From assembly GCA_052117605.1 (NCBI GenBank), contig JBQKIT010000007.1: a DNA stretch of 64,000 nt; one strand, written 5' to 3'. The position numbers were made by a program, and so were the translations under genes. This document shows, piece by piece, positions 41,931-50,859 of the stretch (the first letter of the stretch is position 1; each line of letters begins with the position of its first letter). Source of the stretch: CAG-791 sp000431495 (GTDB taxonomy: Bacteria > Bacillota > Clostridia > Lachnospirales > Lachnospiraceae). A model generated the notes under the pieces. That model ran no database searches, was not told the origin of the DNA, and was given only the letters and a program-made list of their open reading frames with translations.

Positions 41931-42977
41931 TCAGATCCTTCCTGCCTTTTTCTCTGCATCCAGGAACTTCCAGTAGTCGTCGTAATTCCGGCGAAGCAAC
42001 TCCGGTGTCGGAAGCTCATAAGGACACTTCCTCGTGCACTGACGGCAGTTCTTACATGCCTCGATTTTCTTCATTTCCGACTGCCAGTACTCGGAAAGCC
42101 ATCCGGCAGAAGGCGCACGGCGAAGCATCAGGCTCATCCGGGCGCACTGATTGATCTGTATTCCCGCAGGACAGGGCATGCAATAGCCGCAGCCCCGGCA
42201 GAATTCCCCCGACAGCTCTGTCTTTTCTTTTTCAATATATTCCGTAAGCTCCGCCGACATCTCCGGCGTATGGTCCATGTAGGAGAGCCACTCTTCCAGC
42301 TCCTCCTCCTTCTGGATGCCCCAGATCGGAAGAACGTCATCATACTGCTGCATGAAGGCCATTGCCGCCTCCGAGCGGTTGATCAGACCTCCCGCGAGTC
42401 CCTTCATTGCAATGAAGCCGACGTTATGCTCCCTGCACAGCTCCTTAAGCTTCAGCTCCAGATCCCCTGCCAGATAAGAAAACGGGAACTGCATCGTTTC
42501 ATACAGGTCAGATTCCACAAGCTCATAGGCCACCTTGATCTTGTGACTGGTCGCCCCGATATGACGAATCTTCCCCTGCGCCTTTGCTTCCAGCATACAT
42601 TCATACATTCCGGTTCCGTCTCCCGGTCTCCAGCACTGGTCCATCTGATGAAACTGATAGACGTCAATGTAGTCCGTCCTCAGCATGGAAAGGGAGGTCT
42701 CAAGATCCTTCCAGAAGGCTTCCGGTGTTTTTGCAGCTGTTTTTGTTGCAATATAAATCTGGTCTCTCGGAACATATCCGCCGCCAAAGGCTCTTCCAAG
42801 CTTCTCCTCGCTGTCCGAATAGGCTCTTGCCGTATCAAAATAGCGCATTCCGCCTTCATATGCGCGCCGGAGGATCGAAACCGCCGCATCCATGTCCCTC
42901 CGCTGCACCGGAAGTGCGCCGAAGCCGTTCTGGGGAACACAGATTCCCGTTTTTCCCAATGTAATATTCTTCATCAT
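41931..42977 (-). CDS. Aldo/keto reductase with C-terminal 4Fe-4S motifs
   Basis: A 348-residue protein. Residues 1-270 are an AKR barrel (GKTGICVPQNGFGALP, YFDTARAYSDSEEKLG with the catalytic Tyr, IATKTAAKTP). Residues 270-345 carry cysteines for iron-sulphur clusters: CRGCGYCMPCPAGI and CKNCRQCTRKCPYELP. This fused type is common in Clostridia and is thought to couple NAD(P)H or ferredoxin electrons to carbonyl reduction. GGAGG lies just before the tandem ATG ATG. It is upstream of the lipid kinase in the same unit. Confidence 0.92.
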   Translation of the reverse strand: MMKNITLGKTGICVPQNGFGALPVQRRDMDAAVSILRRAYEGGMRYFDTARAYSDSEEKLGRAFGGGYVPRDQIYIATKTAAKTPEAFWKDLETSLSMLRTDYIDVYQFHQMDQCWRPGDGTGMYECMLEAKAQGKIRHIGATSHKIKVAYELVESDLYETMQFPFSYLAGDLELKLKELCREHNVGFIAMKGLAGGLINRSEAAMAFMQQYDDVLPIWGIQKEEELEEWLSYMDHTPEMSAELTEYIEKEKTELSGEFCRGCGYCMPCPAGIQINQCARMSLMLRRAPSAGWLSEYWQSEMKKIEACKNCRQCTRKCPYELPTPELLRRNYDDYWKFLDAEKKAGRI

Positions 42978-43150
42978 CTTCTCCTCCGTATTCCGTAATT
43001 CCGTTTTCTGCTGTTTTCATAAAACAAAACATCTGAAGAAAAGTATATCATGCCTTTTGGGTCAGAACCGAGGTTTTGTGTCTTGACGCTGCATGAAGTT
43101 GAAAGGATGATTATTTTTATAAAGTTTTTCCGGAAAGGAAGCATGATCCC

Positions 43151-44905
43151 ATGAAACATACGGTCAGGATACAGGAAAACAATCCGCAGAAGATCTCATT
43201 CTATTTCCGCAGCGAGTGGAGGCTTCTTCTGATCGTCACCGTCTCCGGTCTGATTTATAATCTCGGCCTTCTGGCCGGCCCCTGGTTTGAGGGACAGATG
43301 GCGCAGTGTCTGGTAGATCTTGCCGGGCACCGGAGCAGCTTTTCCGACATGGCCGGTCTTGTTCTGTGCTATCTTGCCGCCATCGCCACCGTACAGGGCT
43401 CACGCTTCCTGAAGCGTCTTTATGTACGCCATTTTGCAAACAATATCAGCCGCCGCATGAAGGAGAACCTCTATGCAAATCTGATTCACAAAAGCCGCGC
43501 AGAGCTTTCCGTGGAAAATGCCGGAACGCTTCTGACCAAGGCAATCTCCGATGCGGACGCCTGCGCAGAAGGCATGCGCAAATTCACTACGGAAATTTTC
43601 GACACCGGCGTTGCCCTGGCCGCCTACATTGGCATGCTTTTGCATTATGATTTCCGACTGGCTCTCCTTTCACTGATTTTCCCTCCCATTTCCTATTATA
43701 CCGCTGAGAAAATGAAGGCTCTCGTTCAGAAAACCAGTGCCGACTCACGTGAAAGCGCAGGCCGCCTGTCCGATGCCACCATGGATCGCGTCTCCGGTGC
43801 ACTGACCTACCGCGTCTTCGGATGCGAGGCACAGCGTGCAGAGGACTATGAGAAGCACCTCGCCGACTATGAGAAGCACGCGGTCCGCGCCGGTATCTGG
43901 GTGCAGATCATGCCTCCCATCTACAAGCTGATCTCCCTGATCAGCATCCTGTTCATCCTGTATTTCGGATCCCGCAACGTTCTCGGAACCGGGTGGTCCT
44001 CCTGGAACATTGCAGCCTTCACAACCTTCCTCTCCTGCTACATGAAGCTCAGCGTAAAGTCCTCTCACGCCGCCAAGCTTTTCAACGCCGTGCAAAAAGC
44101 GCAGGTATCCTGGAAGAGAATCCGGCCGCTCCTTACCGCAGTACCGGAGGATTCCCCGCTTCCCCGCTCAGAATCCGGCCTTCTTCAGGTCCGGGATCTT
44201 TCCTTCTCCTATCCGGATAAAACCATATTCACCGGTCTTTCCTTTACCGCTCATCCCGGTGAAATCATTGGTGTTACCGGTCCGGTAGCAAGCGGGAAAT
44301 CCACACTCGGCCGTTGTTTTCTCTGTGAAGAGCCTTATCAGGGAAGCATCTGCTTCGCATCCCGCGAGCTCCGGGAGCTCCCCGATGACATGAAGCGCAG
44401 CATCTTCGGCTACCTGGGACATGATCCCGAGCTTCTTGGCAGCAGCATTCTCTCCAACATCCTCATGGGAGAGGAAACGGATCCTTCGCCCTACATTCAG
44501 ATGGTCTGTCTCACCGAGGATCTTTCCGGCATGCCGGAGGGACTTGAAACCAGAATCGGCGATGGAGGCATCCGGCTCTCCGGCGGCCAGCAGAAGCGCG
44601 TTGCTCTTGCCCGCACACTGGCTCATCCAAGGCCGGTTCTTATTCTGGATGATCCCTTCTCTGCGCTTGACCGCAGAACAGAGGAGGAGATTTTCAAACA
44701 TCTTCAGCAGCTTGTCCGGGATCAAAGCCTCATTGTGCTTCTGATCTCACACCGGCTGACGCTGTTCCCGAAAACCAGTCAGGTAATCTGGATGGAAGAC
44801 GGCTGCGCCACTGTTTCCACGCACGAAAGCCTTCTTGCTTCTTCGCTGCATTACCGGCAGCTGTATGAAACACAGGCAGATCAGATTTCCGGAGGTGCCG
44901 AATGA
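43151..44905 (+). CDS. ABC exporter half-transporter A (degenerate ATPase site)
   Basis: A 584-residue half-transporter: six transmembrane helices (residues about 15-300) and an ATPase domain (340-575). Walker A is GPVASGKST, the signature is an intact LSGGQQKRV, but Walker B ends LILDDPFSALD, with Asp where the catalytic Glu should be. It overlaps the next gene by four bases and forms a heterodimer with it. Drug, lipid or peptide export are possible. GGAAAGG lies upstream of the ATG. Confidence 0.93.
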   Translation: MKHTVRIQENNPQKISFYFRSEWRLLLIVTVSGLIYNLGLLAGPWFEGQMAQCLVDLAGHRSSFSDMAGLVLCYLAAIATVQGSRFLKRLYVRHFANNISRRMKENLYANLIHKSRAELSVENAGTLLTKAISDADACAEGMRKFTTEIFDTGVALAAYIGMLLHYDFRLALLSLIFPPISYYTAEKMKALVQKTSADSRESAGRLSDATMDRVSGALTYRVFGCEAQRAEDYEKHLADYEKHAVRAGIWVQIMPPIYKLISLISILFILYFGSRNVLGTGWSSWNIAAFTTFLSCYMKLSVKSSHAAKLFNAVQKAQVSWKRIRPLLTAVPEDSPLPRSESGLLQVRDLSFSYPDKTIFTGLSFTAHPGEIIGVTGPVASGKSTLGRCFLCEEPYQGSICFASRELRELPDDMKRSIFGYLGHDPELLGSSILSNILMGEETDPSPYIQMVCLTEDLSGMPEGLETRIGDGGIRLSGGQQKRVALARTLAHPRPVLILDDPFSALDRRTEEEIFKHLQQLVRDQSLIVLLISHRLTLFPKTSQVIWMEDGCATVSTHESLLASSLHYRQLYETQADQISGGAE

Positions 44906-46569
44906 AAACACGTATGAAAAAACATCCTTCTCTGGCGATCATCCTGCAGGTTGTCCGCAGACACCTTCTCCTTTTCCTTGGAATTTTTCTTCTGATCCTC
45001 GGCGCCATTGTCTGCTCACTTCTTCCTCCGCTGGTTCTGGAAAAGATCGTAGACCGGCTTGCCGGAGGCTACGGGATCCCGGTACCTCTTGCTGCGTTCT
45101 ACTTTGCTTTACTCGGGACCGCTTCCCTCTGCATCAGCGCCCGCGACGGGCTTCTTACGGTTTTCGGTCAGAAAATCATCCGGAGCCTTCGCCATGCTCT
45201 GTGCGATAAGCTCTCACGCCTTCCCGCAGCGACGCTCTCTGCACAGGACCCGGGCGCCGTCTCATCCCGCTTCGTCGGAGATGCCGACACCGTCGAAGAG
45301 CTCTTCACGGATGGAATTGCCAGCATGTTTGCCGACTGCTGCACCATGATCGGAATCTTCGTCGTGATTCTTCAGAAAAGCAGTGGTCTGGCAATTCTGC
45401 TTCTTTTTGCCGTTCCCGTACTCTTTGCGTTCACACGGTTCGTACAGAAAAGAATGCTCCGCGCTCAGATTGACAACCGTGCCGCAATTGCCAGGGCTTC
45501 TGCCATTGTTCCGGAAACCCTGCACTGCATCCGCACCATCCATGCGCTCGGAAAAGAATCCTATCTGCAGGAGCACTACGATCAGGCCATCCAGGAAAGC
45601 TTCTCTGCGGTGAACCGCACCAACTTCTTTGATGCCGTTTACTCTCCGATCATTCAGATTCTTCAGGCAGTGCTTATCGGACTGGTGATGCTGTTTGCTG
45701 CCTCTCAGAACCCGCAACTTCTGGAATTCTTTGGAATGTCCGCCGGAACCGCAGTGGCCATGGCCGCATATATTTCCCAGATTTTCGGTCCTATTGAGAA
45801 CATCGGCATGGAAATTCAGACCATTCAGTCTGCCGCAGCCGGCGTTCATCGGATGGATGAATTTCTTCTGCAGGAGGAACGCTGGGAGACCGATTCTCCC
45901 GCTGCCTCCGACAAATATTCAGAGGCCTTCAAAGGGCCCTTTGTCATTGAACTGCAGGATGTCTCCTTCGGATATGAAAAGAACCAGACCGTTCTGAAGA
46001 AGCAAAGTCTTTCCATCCGGCCCGGTGAGCAGGTCACACTGACCGGACGGACGGGAGCCGGAAAGAGCACGCTTTTTAAGCTGCTCCTTGGACTTTACCG
46101 TCCTCAGGAGGGAAGAGTTCTGGTGGAAGGAAGAGATGCCTCCCGCATTGCAGATGAAGAAAAGCGCAGGCTTTTTGGCTATGTGGAGCAGAATTTCCGT
46201 CTCGTTCCGGGCAGTGTGCTGGATCAGATCACTCTGTTTGATCCCTTGATCAGCCGAAAGGCCGCCATGGAGGCCGCCTCGCTGGTCGGACTGGATTCTG
46301 CCATCGAAGCACTTCCGCAGGGCGTTGATACCCCCTGCGCCGAAGGCATTTTCTCTCAGGGACAATGGCAGCTTCTCTCGATCGCGCGGGCGATCGCTGC
46401 AGGTCCCCGGATTCTTCTTCTCGATGAGATCACCGCAAATCTGGATGCCGATACGGAGCAGCAGGTGCTTACCGCCCTTCGCCGCGCCTCCGCGCAGCGA
46501 ACTGTGGTTTCCATCTCCCATCGCCTGTACGAGCATCTCGGCGGACGGGAAATCACACTCAGCTCCTGA
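44902..46569 (+). CDS. ABC exporter half-transporter B
   Basis: A 555-residue partner subunit with six transmembrane helices and an ATPase domain. Walker A GRTGAGKST and Walker B LLLDEITANLD (with the catalytic Glu) are normal, but the signature LSGGQ is replaced by FSQGQWQLL. In the heterodimer this altered signature faces the Walker site of subunit A, so both defects fall in one composite site and the other site stays consensus. The 3' end overlaps the convergent deaminase-like gene by 11 bases. Confidence 0.93.
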   Translation: MKTRMKKHPSLAIILQVVRRHLLLFLGIFLLILGAIVCSLLPPLVLEKIVDRLAGGYGIPVPLAAFYFALLGTASLCISARDGLLTVFGQKIIRSLRHALCDKLSRLPAATLSAQDPGAVSSRFVGDADTVEELFTDGIASMFADCCTMIGIFVVILQKSSGLAILLLFAVPVLFAFTRFVQKRMLRAQIDNRAAIARASAIVPETLHCIRTIHALGKESYLQEHYDQAIQESFSAVNRTNFFDAVYSPIIQILQAVLIGLVMLFAASQNPQLLEFFGMSAGTAVAMAAYISQIFGPIENIGMEIQTIQSAAAGVHRMDEFLLQEERWETDSPAASDKYSEAFKGPFVIELQDVSFGYEKNQTVLKKQSLSIRPGEQVTLTGRTGAGKSTLFKLLLGLYRPQEGRVLVEGRDASRIADEEKRRLFGYVEQNFRLVPGSVLDQITLFDPLISRKAAMEAASLVGLDSAIEALPQGVDTPCAEGIFSQGQWQLLSIARAIAAGPRILLLDEITANLDADTEQQVLTALRRASAQRTVVSISHRLYEHLGGREITLSS

Positions 46570-49030
46570 CTGCAGAAATGTCCGTCAGAAGATCTGTCTC
46601 AAACAAACGGACATAACCCTCCAGGGAAACCGCTTTTCTCCGAAGAGCACCTGCCCGTTCCCAGACCAGAATCTTCGCATCACCTTTTCCGTTCTTGGCC
46701 TCCTGGATCAGATTCTCCGCGGCCGAGTTTCCGTCAAAGGCAACGACAACGGACGGTCTCCGCTCGAAGATTTCATAATTGAAGCTCTTATAGATTCCCA
46801 TTGCCTGACTCTCGGTTGAAACACGGATGCGGACATCCTCTTTTTTCAATCGCTGCAGCTGCGTCTTTGTGAGTCTTGCGGGCACGAAGCAGAATATCCG
46901 GAAAGGCTCCTTCCCTTCTTCCGTCCGTTTCCGGTTGCATTCAAGGAGGTGCCTCTCATATCCCTGGAGAGTATGTCCCAAAACAAAAAAGTACTCTCTG
47001 GGGCTAAGCTGCTCCACCATTTTCTCCACAAGCTCCGTGCCTTCCGGTGTCACCCTTGTGGTTCGCTTCTGCGTGTTGAAGCTTCCTCCTGCCACCACAA
47101 CCGGCATCCTGTCCCAGGGAAGTTCCTCGATCTGATCCTCCAGCTCGGTGTTGGAATCCAGAAGCTTCCGGCCGGGGAGGGTCATGTTCTCGCCGATTCT
47201 TCCTTCACCTTCTTCGATCTTCTCCAAAAGGAAATCCGTAAAATCTCTGTTTCCGACCATCGCGCGAAATGCCAGTGTTTTCCGCTGGAATGCATCTCTG
47301 CTCTCTGTCAGAATGGCATTCTCCGTCTCCTTCATGGAGCGAAGCTCCTTATGCGTCAGATTCAGAAGCTTCTCCAGAGAAAGCTGCTCATCAATGGAAT
47401 TCGTTCCATACAATGCCCCGCCGTCGGTTCCCTGCACGCAGTGAATTCCGGCGTGAAGATACTGATGCAGCGGATGCTTGTCCAGAAGGTTCAGATTATT
47501 CAGACGAACATTGGAGCTGAGCTGGAACTCCAGAACGATGTGATTGTCCCTGATTGCCCGCAGAAGCTCTTTTCCCTTCTCGGAGCGCAGGCTGCAGGTA
47601 TACAATCCGTGTCCGATGCGCATTTGCGGCATCTGCTGGCCGGGAGCAAGCGCATCCTTTACACACTGTATGCTGTGTGCGACATTATCCCGCAGGCTGT
47701 CATTCTCCCCTGCGTGCACCCGGATCACAAAGTCCGGATCACGCCTTGCGATCTTTACAATTTCCCGGAATGCAGGTGCCAGCTCCTGAATGTCATTGAT
47801 TTCTTCTCCGACAAAATCGCAGCCCGCCACATACGGGTCCTCCATCACCGCATTCAGAACCGTCAGATTCTTCACCAGATAATCCGCCGGTGTTATGCTG
47901 TCCTTCACGATCGTCAGCGGAATTCTGCGCATTGCCGCAAGGAAGCGAATCAGCACACCGGTCTCCTTCAGAATCTTCGGCATCACCTGGTGCACCTCTT
48001 CCAGCATATGAAGAGACTCGTACTTCTTCACAAGCGTGGTATCACTGATTTCCACATACTCAATTCCCTGCCGCTGATACTGTCTGGCAATCCACAGAAG
48101 CTTATCCTGAAAAATCGTATTCTGCGCGTAGTCCGGATTTTTCCGGTCCCGGATCATCTGCTCCAGTGTAATGCGCACGTCCTCGTCCGGAATTCTTGCA
48201 ATATTCTGCAGGGGGATCTTCTCCGTGCTCTCTTTCCCCTTTGTAAAAACATAGCGGTACAGATATACCTTTTCCAGATTCGTAAACACTGCCTGTCCAT
48301 CCTTCAGGACCGCCAGTGAAATCCGGATCTTTACAATGTTCTGCTCCGCATTCTCCAGATTGTTCAGAATCAGATCTGCAAAGTTCACAAAGGTATTGTC
48401 GTTGATGCGGCGCGTCAGATATTTTCCCTTTAATTCAGAATTGACAAACTGCTTCGCAACCTTCTCCCGCTGTGCCATAACCGCTTTTTCCTGGCGATCC
48501 GTCAGCACAAGATCAAGCTTTCGAATGTAGTACAGGGGATACCGGATCTGATGCATGATTCCAAGTGCAATCAGAACATCCGGCGAGAGATTGCCGTTCA
48601 TATGGGTATGAAGATCCGTGCGGAATTTCACGTCCCGCAGGATATAGGTCTTGAATATGGTCTTCGAAGCATCCAGACGATAATCCTTGGTCTGGCTCAT
48701 CAGGGTTTTGGCAACCGCAGGGACCGAGGCCTTCATCTCGATCCGCCCGTCGGTGTAGATATTCGCCACCTTGGTGTCTGCGAAGCGCAGAATATAGACC
48801 TCCTGATTGCGTGCATCGATGTAGCAGGGAATCTCCCCGCGAATCACCTGCAGACCCTTTTCATTCACAGAAAGCGGCAGGCCGCAGAGTCTGGCGAAGT
48901 TCCGGATCAGATTTCCCGTATGGTGATTGGGAGTCTCCAGCTCGTAATACAGGCGTCTTCCCTCCCGGAAGAGGCTGACAATCATATCCTTCTCATTATC
49001 CAGAAACAGACAGTTCCAGTATTCCTTCAT
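46559..49030 (-). CDS. Adenosine-deaminase-like protein with extra N- and C-terminal domains
   Basis: An 823-residue protein. The central part (about 130-600) is an ADA-type metal hydrolase: H141-x-H143 in DLHTHMNGN, H439 and E442 in VHAGE, H474 in IGHGL and D536 in GTDGG. ADA itself is about 350 residues; here a 130-residue N-terminal domain and an insert precede and enlarge the barrel. Residues about 640-823 look like a Rossmann/SLOG-type nucleotide-binding domain (VVVAGGSFN, VLGHTLQGYERH, VVVAFDGNSAAENLIQEA). The start at 49030 has GGAG and GAGAG upstream. The substrate is unknown; deamination of a free or modified purine nucleotide, perhaps sensed by the C-terminal domain, is inference. 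Confidence 0.85.
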   Translation of the reverse strand: MKEYWNCLFLDNEKDMIVSLFREGRRLYYELETPNHHTGNLIRNFARLCGLPLSVNEKGLQVIRGEIPCYIDARNQEVYILRFADTKVANIYTDGRIEMKASVPAVAKTLMSQTKDYRLDASKTIFKTYILRDVKFRTDLHTHMNGNLSPDVLIALGIMHQIRYPLYYIRKLDLVLTDRQEKAVMAQREKVAKQFVNSELKGKYLTRRINDNTFVNFADLILNNLENAEQNIVKIRISLAVLKDGQAVFTNLEKVYLYRYVFTKGKESTEKIPLQNIARIPDEDVRITLEQMIRDRKNPDYAQNTIFQDKLLWIARQYQRQGIEYVEISDTTLVKKYESLHMLEEVHQVMPKILKETGVLIRFLAAMRRIPLTIVKDSITPADYLVKNLTVLNAVMEDPYVAGCDFVGEEINDIQELAPAFREIVKIARRDPDFVIRVHAGENDSLRDNVAHSIQCVKDALAPGQQMPQMRIGHGLYTCSLRSEKGKELLRAIRDNHIVLEFQLSSNVRLNNLNLLDKHPLHQYLHAGIHCVQGTDGGALYGTNSIDEQLSLEKLLNLTHKELRSMKETENAILTESRDAFQRKTLAFRAMVGNRDFTDFLLEKIEEGEGRIGENMTLPGRKLLDSNTELEDQIEELPWDRMPVVVAGGSFNTQKRTTRVTPEGTELVEKMVEQLSPREYFFVLGHTLQGYERHLLECNRKRTEEGKEPFRIFCFVPARLTKTQLQRLKKEDVRIRVSTESQAMGIYKSFNYEIFERRPSVVVAFDGNSAAENLIQEAKNGKGDAKILVWERAGALRRKAVSLEGYVRLFETDLLTDISAVRS

Positions 49031-49136
49031 GGATGCTCTCTTCTCCTTTCCTCCGCCATCACAGTTACCGGTTACGAACAAAAGCGGTGCAGCTCTCTGT
49101 GGCCGCCGCACCGCTCTGTTCGCCGTACGGCGACAT

Positions 49137-49802
49137 TTACTCTGCTTCTACTTCTACCAGTTCAATCCGGAAATTCAGCTCTTTCCCTGCCATTTCATGA
49201 TTGGCATCAAAGGTAATTGTCTTCTCGTCCTTCGCGGTGACACGAACCGGGAACGGCTGTCCCATGGAATTCGATAGATATACCTGCTCACCAACCGTCA
49301 GATCCTCGGCTCCGGGAAGCTGATCGATCTCAAGAGTAAAAACAGCTCTCGGATCCGGCTGACCATACGCTTCCTCCGGCATCAGATGTACGTCCACAAT
49401 CTGTCCGACCTCCATATCCGCCACGGCAGCATCAAAGCCATGAATCATCATGCCGGCTCCGCAGACAAACTCAAGCGGTTCCCCGCGATCATAAGAGGAG
49501 TCAAACTGCGTGCCATCATTAAAGGTTCCGCGATAATGAACCTTGCACTTGTGATTCACATTGCGTCCGGTCAGATCACTCTCCCGGTGGCAGCAGTGCC
49601 CCTCGCCATGTCCTTCTCCATGACAGCAGCACTCGTGCTCGCCTTCGCCGTGACCCTCTCCATGGCAGCATTCGTGCTCGCCTTCGCCGTGGCCCTCTCC
49701 GTGACAGCATTCGTGTTCGCCCTTGCCGTGACCCTCTCCATGACAGCAGCACTCATGCTCGTCCTGATTCAGATGCTCCTCATTCTCCGCTGTAATTCCC
49801 AT
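49137..49802 (-). CDS. FKBP-type peptidyl-prolyl isomerase (SlyD-like) with His/Cys-rich N-terminus
   Basis: A 221-residue protein. Residues 80-221 are an FKBP with insert-in-flap as in SlyD (KVHYRGTFNDGTQFDSS, LEFVCGAGMMIHGFD, MPEEAYG). Residues 14-73 are a metal-binding repeat with core HECCHGEGHGEGE, about four copies; residues 1-75 hold 15 His and 12 Cys. E. coli SlyD carries its metal tail at the C-terminus and supplies nickel with HypA/HypB; here the tail is at the front. It probably folds proteins and stores or delivers Ni or Zn. A normal start and length are assumed. Confidence 0.93.
   Translation of the reverse strand: MGITAENEEHLNQDEHECCCHGEGHGKGEHECCHGEGHGEGEHECCHGEGHGEGEHECCCHGEGHGEGHCCHRESDLTGRNVNHKCKVHYRGTFNDGTQFDSSYDRGEPLEFVCGAGMMIHGFDAAVADMEVGQIVDVHLMPEEAYGQPDPRAVFTLEIDQLPGAEDLTVGEQVYLSNSMGQPFPVRVTAKDEKTITFDANHEMAGKELNFRIELVEVEAE
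49584..49763 (-). repeat. Coding tandem repeat (39-42 bp unit)
   Basis: The DNA behind the His/Cys-rich region repeats with a period of 39 bp (one unit 42 bp), encoding HECC(C)HGEGHGEGE. Copies differ by a few silent and one Lys/Glu change. Such arrays can change copy number, so strains may differ in metal capacity. Confidence 0.85.
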
Positions 49803-49854
49803 TGCAGTCTCCTTTTATATTATATTTGTATAATTGGCTTTAAATTATTTGTAT

Positions 49855-49923
49855 TTTAAATATTTCGCAGCCTGATTTATGATCATTGTAACAACAAACA
49901 AGAGCATTCTTCCAGAGGAAGAA
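49855..49923 (+). promoter_or_regulatory. Possible promoter and leader hairpin of the small-protein transcript
   Basis: TTTAAA (49855-49860), 17 bases and TATGAT (49878-49883) may form a promoter. TTCTTCC-AGA-GGAAGAA (49907-49923) is a perfect leader hairpin, directly before the AGGAG of the 26-residue frame. Neither has been shown to act. Confidence 0.4.
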
Positions 49924-49941
49924 ACAAGAAAGGAGATTATT

Positions 49942-50022
49942 ATGAAGGCATTACAGGAAATCGCAACTTTTTTGAAGACTTATGGTGAAATGTTCCCGAA
50001 GCATATGTACATTGGGAAATAA
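49942..50022 (+). CDS. Very small protein, 26 residues, unknown
   Basis: The frame begins MKALQEIATFLKTYGEM and ends FPKHMYIGK. AAAGGAG lies six bases before the ATG, a near-ideal ribosome binding site in a stretch with no other gene. Residues 1-18 could form an amphipathic helix. A second tiny frame and a strong terminator follow, so the region looks like a dedicated transcript. I know no family. It could be a small membrane-associated or regulatory peptide. Confidence 0.55.
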   Translation: MKALQEIATFLKTYGEMFPKHMYIGK

Positions 50023-50067
50023 AGCAGTTCATACCAGCAGTACACAGCTTCCCATCGGAGGTCTGAA

Positions 50068-50109
50068 ATGAGACGTAAGATCCAGTCAGACAGAACAGAT
50101 ATCAATTGA
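50068..50109 (+). CDS. Possible 13-residue peptide or leader
   Basis: MRRKIQSDRTDIN preceded by GGAGG five bases before the ATG. Its stop codon touches the start of the terminator stem. It is basic and hydrophilic. A leader peptide for attenuation, a small peptide or chance are all possible. Confidence 0.3.
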   Translation: MRRKIQSDRTDIN

Positions 50110-50149
50110 ACCCCGCTACGGTGATTGTCTTCCGCAGCGGGGTTCTTTT
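50109..50149 (+). terminator. Terminator of the small-protein transcript
   Basis: AACCCCGCT (50109-50117) pairs with AGCGGGGTT (50136-50144), with a further CGG/CCG pairing inside, followed by CTTTTTA. A clear intrinsic terminator on the plus strand, where no annotated gene other than the tiny frames lies upstream. Confidence 0.9.
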
Positions 50150-50168
50150 TATGCAGCTATGTTTGCAA

Positions 50169-50777
50169 TCAGATAAAATGCCGCCTTCGAAGCTTTCGCT
50201 CTTCTTCGCCCCGCAGGATCCTTCCGATTCCCCGGTAATGACGGCTGATCATGATCAATTCCCCGAGAGCAATCAGAAGAAAGCCTTCTCTTCCAAGCTT
50301 CCATATCGCAAATGGGATGGCTGTTGCGGGAATGACCACCGCCCCCAGTGGAAGATAGCCGGTCTGAAGCGTAAGAAGTCCCCCAAGAATACAGGCAAAA
50401 GAGCCCCATATCGGCATCAGGACAATCAACCAGGAGCAGGTAACCGTCACGCCTTTTCCGCCCTTTCCCTTACACCAGAAGGGGAAATTATGCCCGAGCA
50501 CGCAGCCAAGTCCTGACCAAAGGAAAGCGTTCCTTCCCAAGGACGCTCCGAACAGTGCCCACGCCACTCCCATTCCAAGCACTGTTTTCAGAATATCTCC
50601 GAGAAGGACGATCACTCCGGCTTTTTTCCCGATGTTCGCCATGACATTTGCCATTCCCGGATTTCCGGTTCCAATCTCACGGATGTTTCTTCCCTTTGCC
50701 ACTCTTGCCACAATGGCTGCCGTCAGAAAACATCCTGCGAAATAACCGATCACCAAGGATCCTGCCCGCTCCGGCAT
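50169..50777 (-). CDS. plsY: Glycerol-3-phosphate acyltransferase PlsY
   Basis: A 202-residue membrane enzyme that acylates glycerol-3-phosphate with acyl-phosphate in phospholipid synthesis. Motifs: IREIGTGNPGMANVM (acyl-phosphate binding), LGHNFPFWCKGKGGKGVTV and about five transmembrane segments. The first motif has Met-Ala where most family members have Ala-Thr; the others are normal. It may be a single-gene unit. Confidence 0.93.
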   Translation of the reverse strand: MPERAGSLVIGYFAGCFLTAAIVARVAKGRNIREIGTGNPGMANVMANIGKKAGVIVLLGDILKTVLGMGVAWALFGASLGRNAFLWSGLGCVLGHNFPFWCKGKGGKGVTVTCSWLIVLMPIWGSFACILGGLLTLQTGYLPLGAVVIPATAIPFAIWKLGREGFLLIALGELIMISRHYRGIGRILRGEEERKLRRRHFI

Positions 50778-50859
50778 TTCACTTCACCTTCTTCTGTCTG
50801 TTATGAAACAATGATTTACTGTGTATCAACCGGTTTATGGATCCACCTGTCTGCGTTTC

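Noticed and set aside
41118..42998. 626-codon open frame on the plus strand
   Set aside because: It runs antisense to the lipid kinase and aldo/keto reductase genes, which have full motif sets and ribosome binding sites. The translated product is of shadow composition without domains.
46559..49030. RADAR defence system
   Set aside because: The deaminase has a suitable size, but no RdrA-type ATPase or other defence gene is adjacent; neighbours are an exporter and an isomerase. Only a distant similarity is suggested.
49584..49763. Tandem repeat considered as a CRISPR array
   Set aside because: Units are contiguous without unique spacers, have a 39/42-bp codon-phased period, and encode the His/Cys-rich part of the FKBP.
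49386..49859. 157-codon plus-strand hydrophobic frame
   Set aside because: It is the antisense of the FKBP repeat region; hydrophobic repeats arise from complementing His/Gly/Glu codons.
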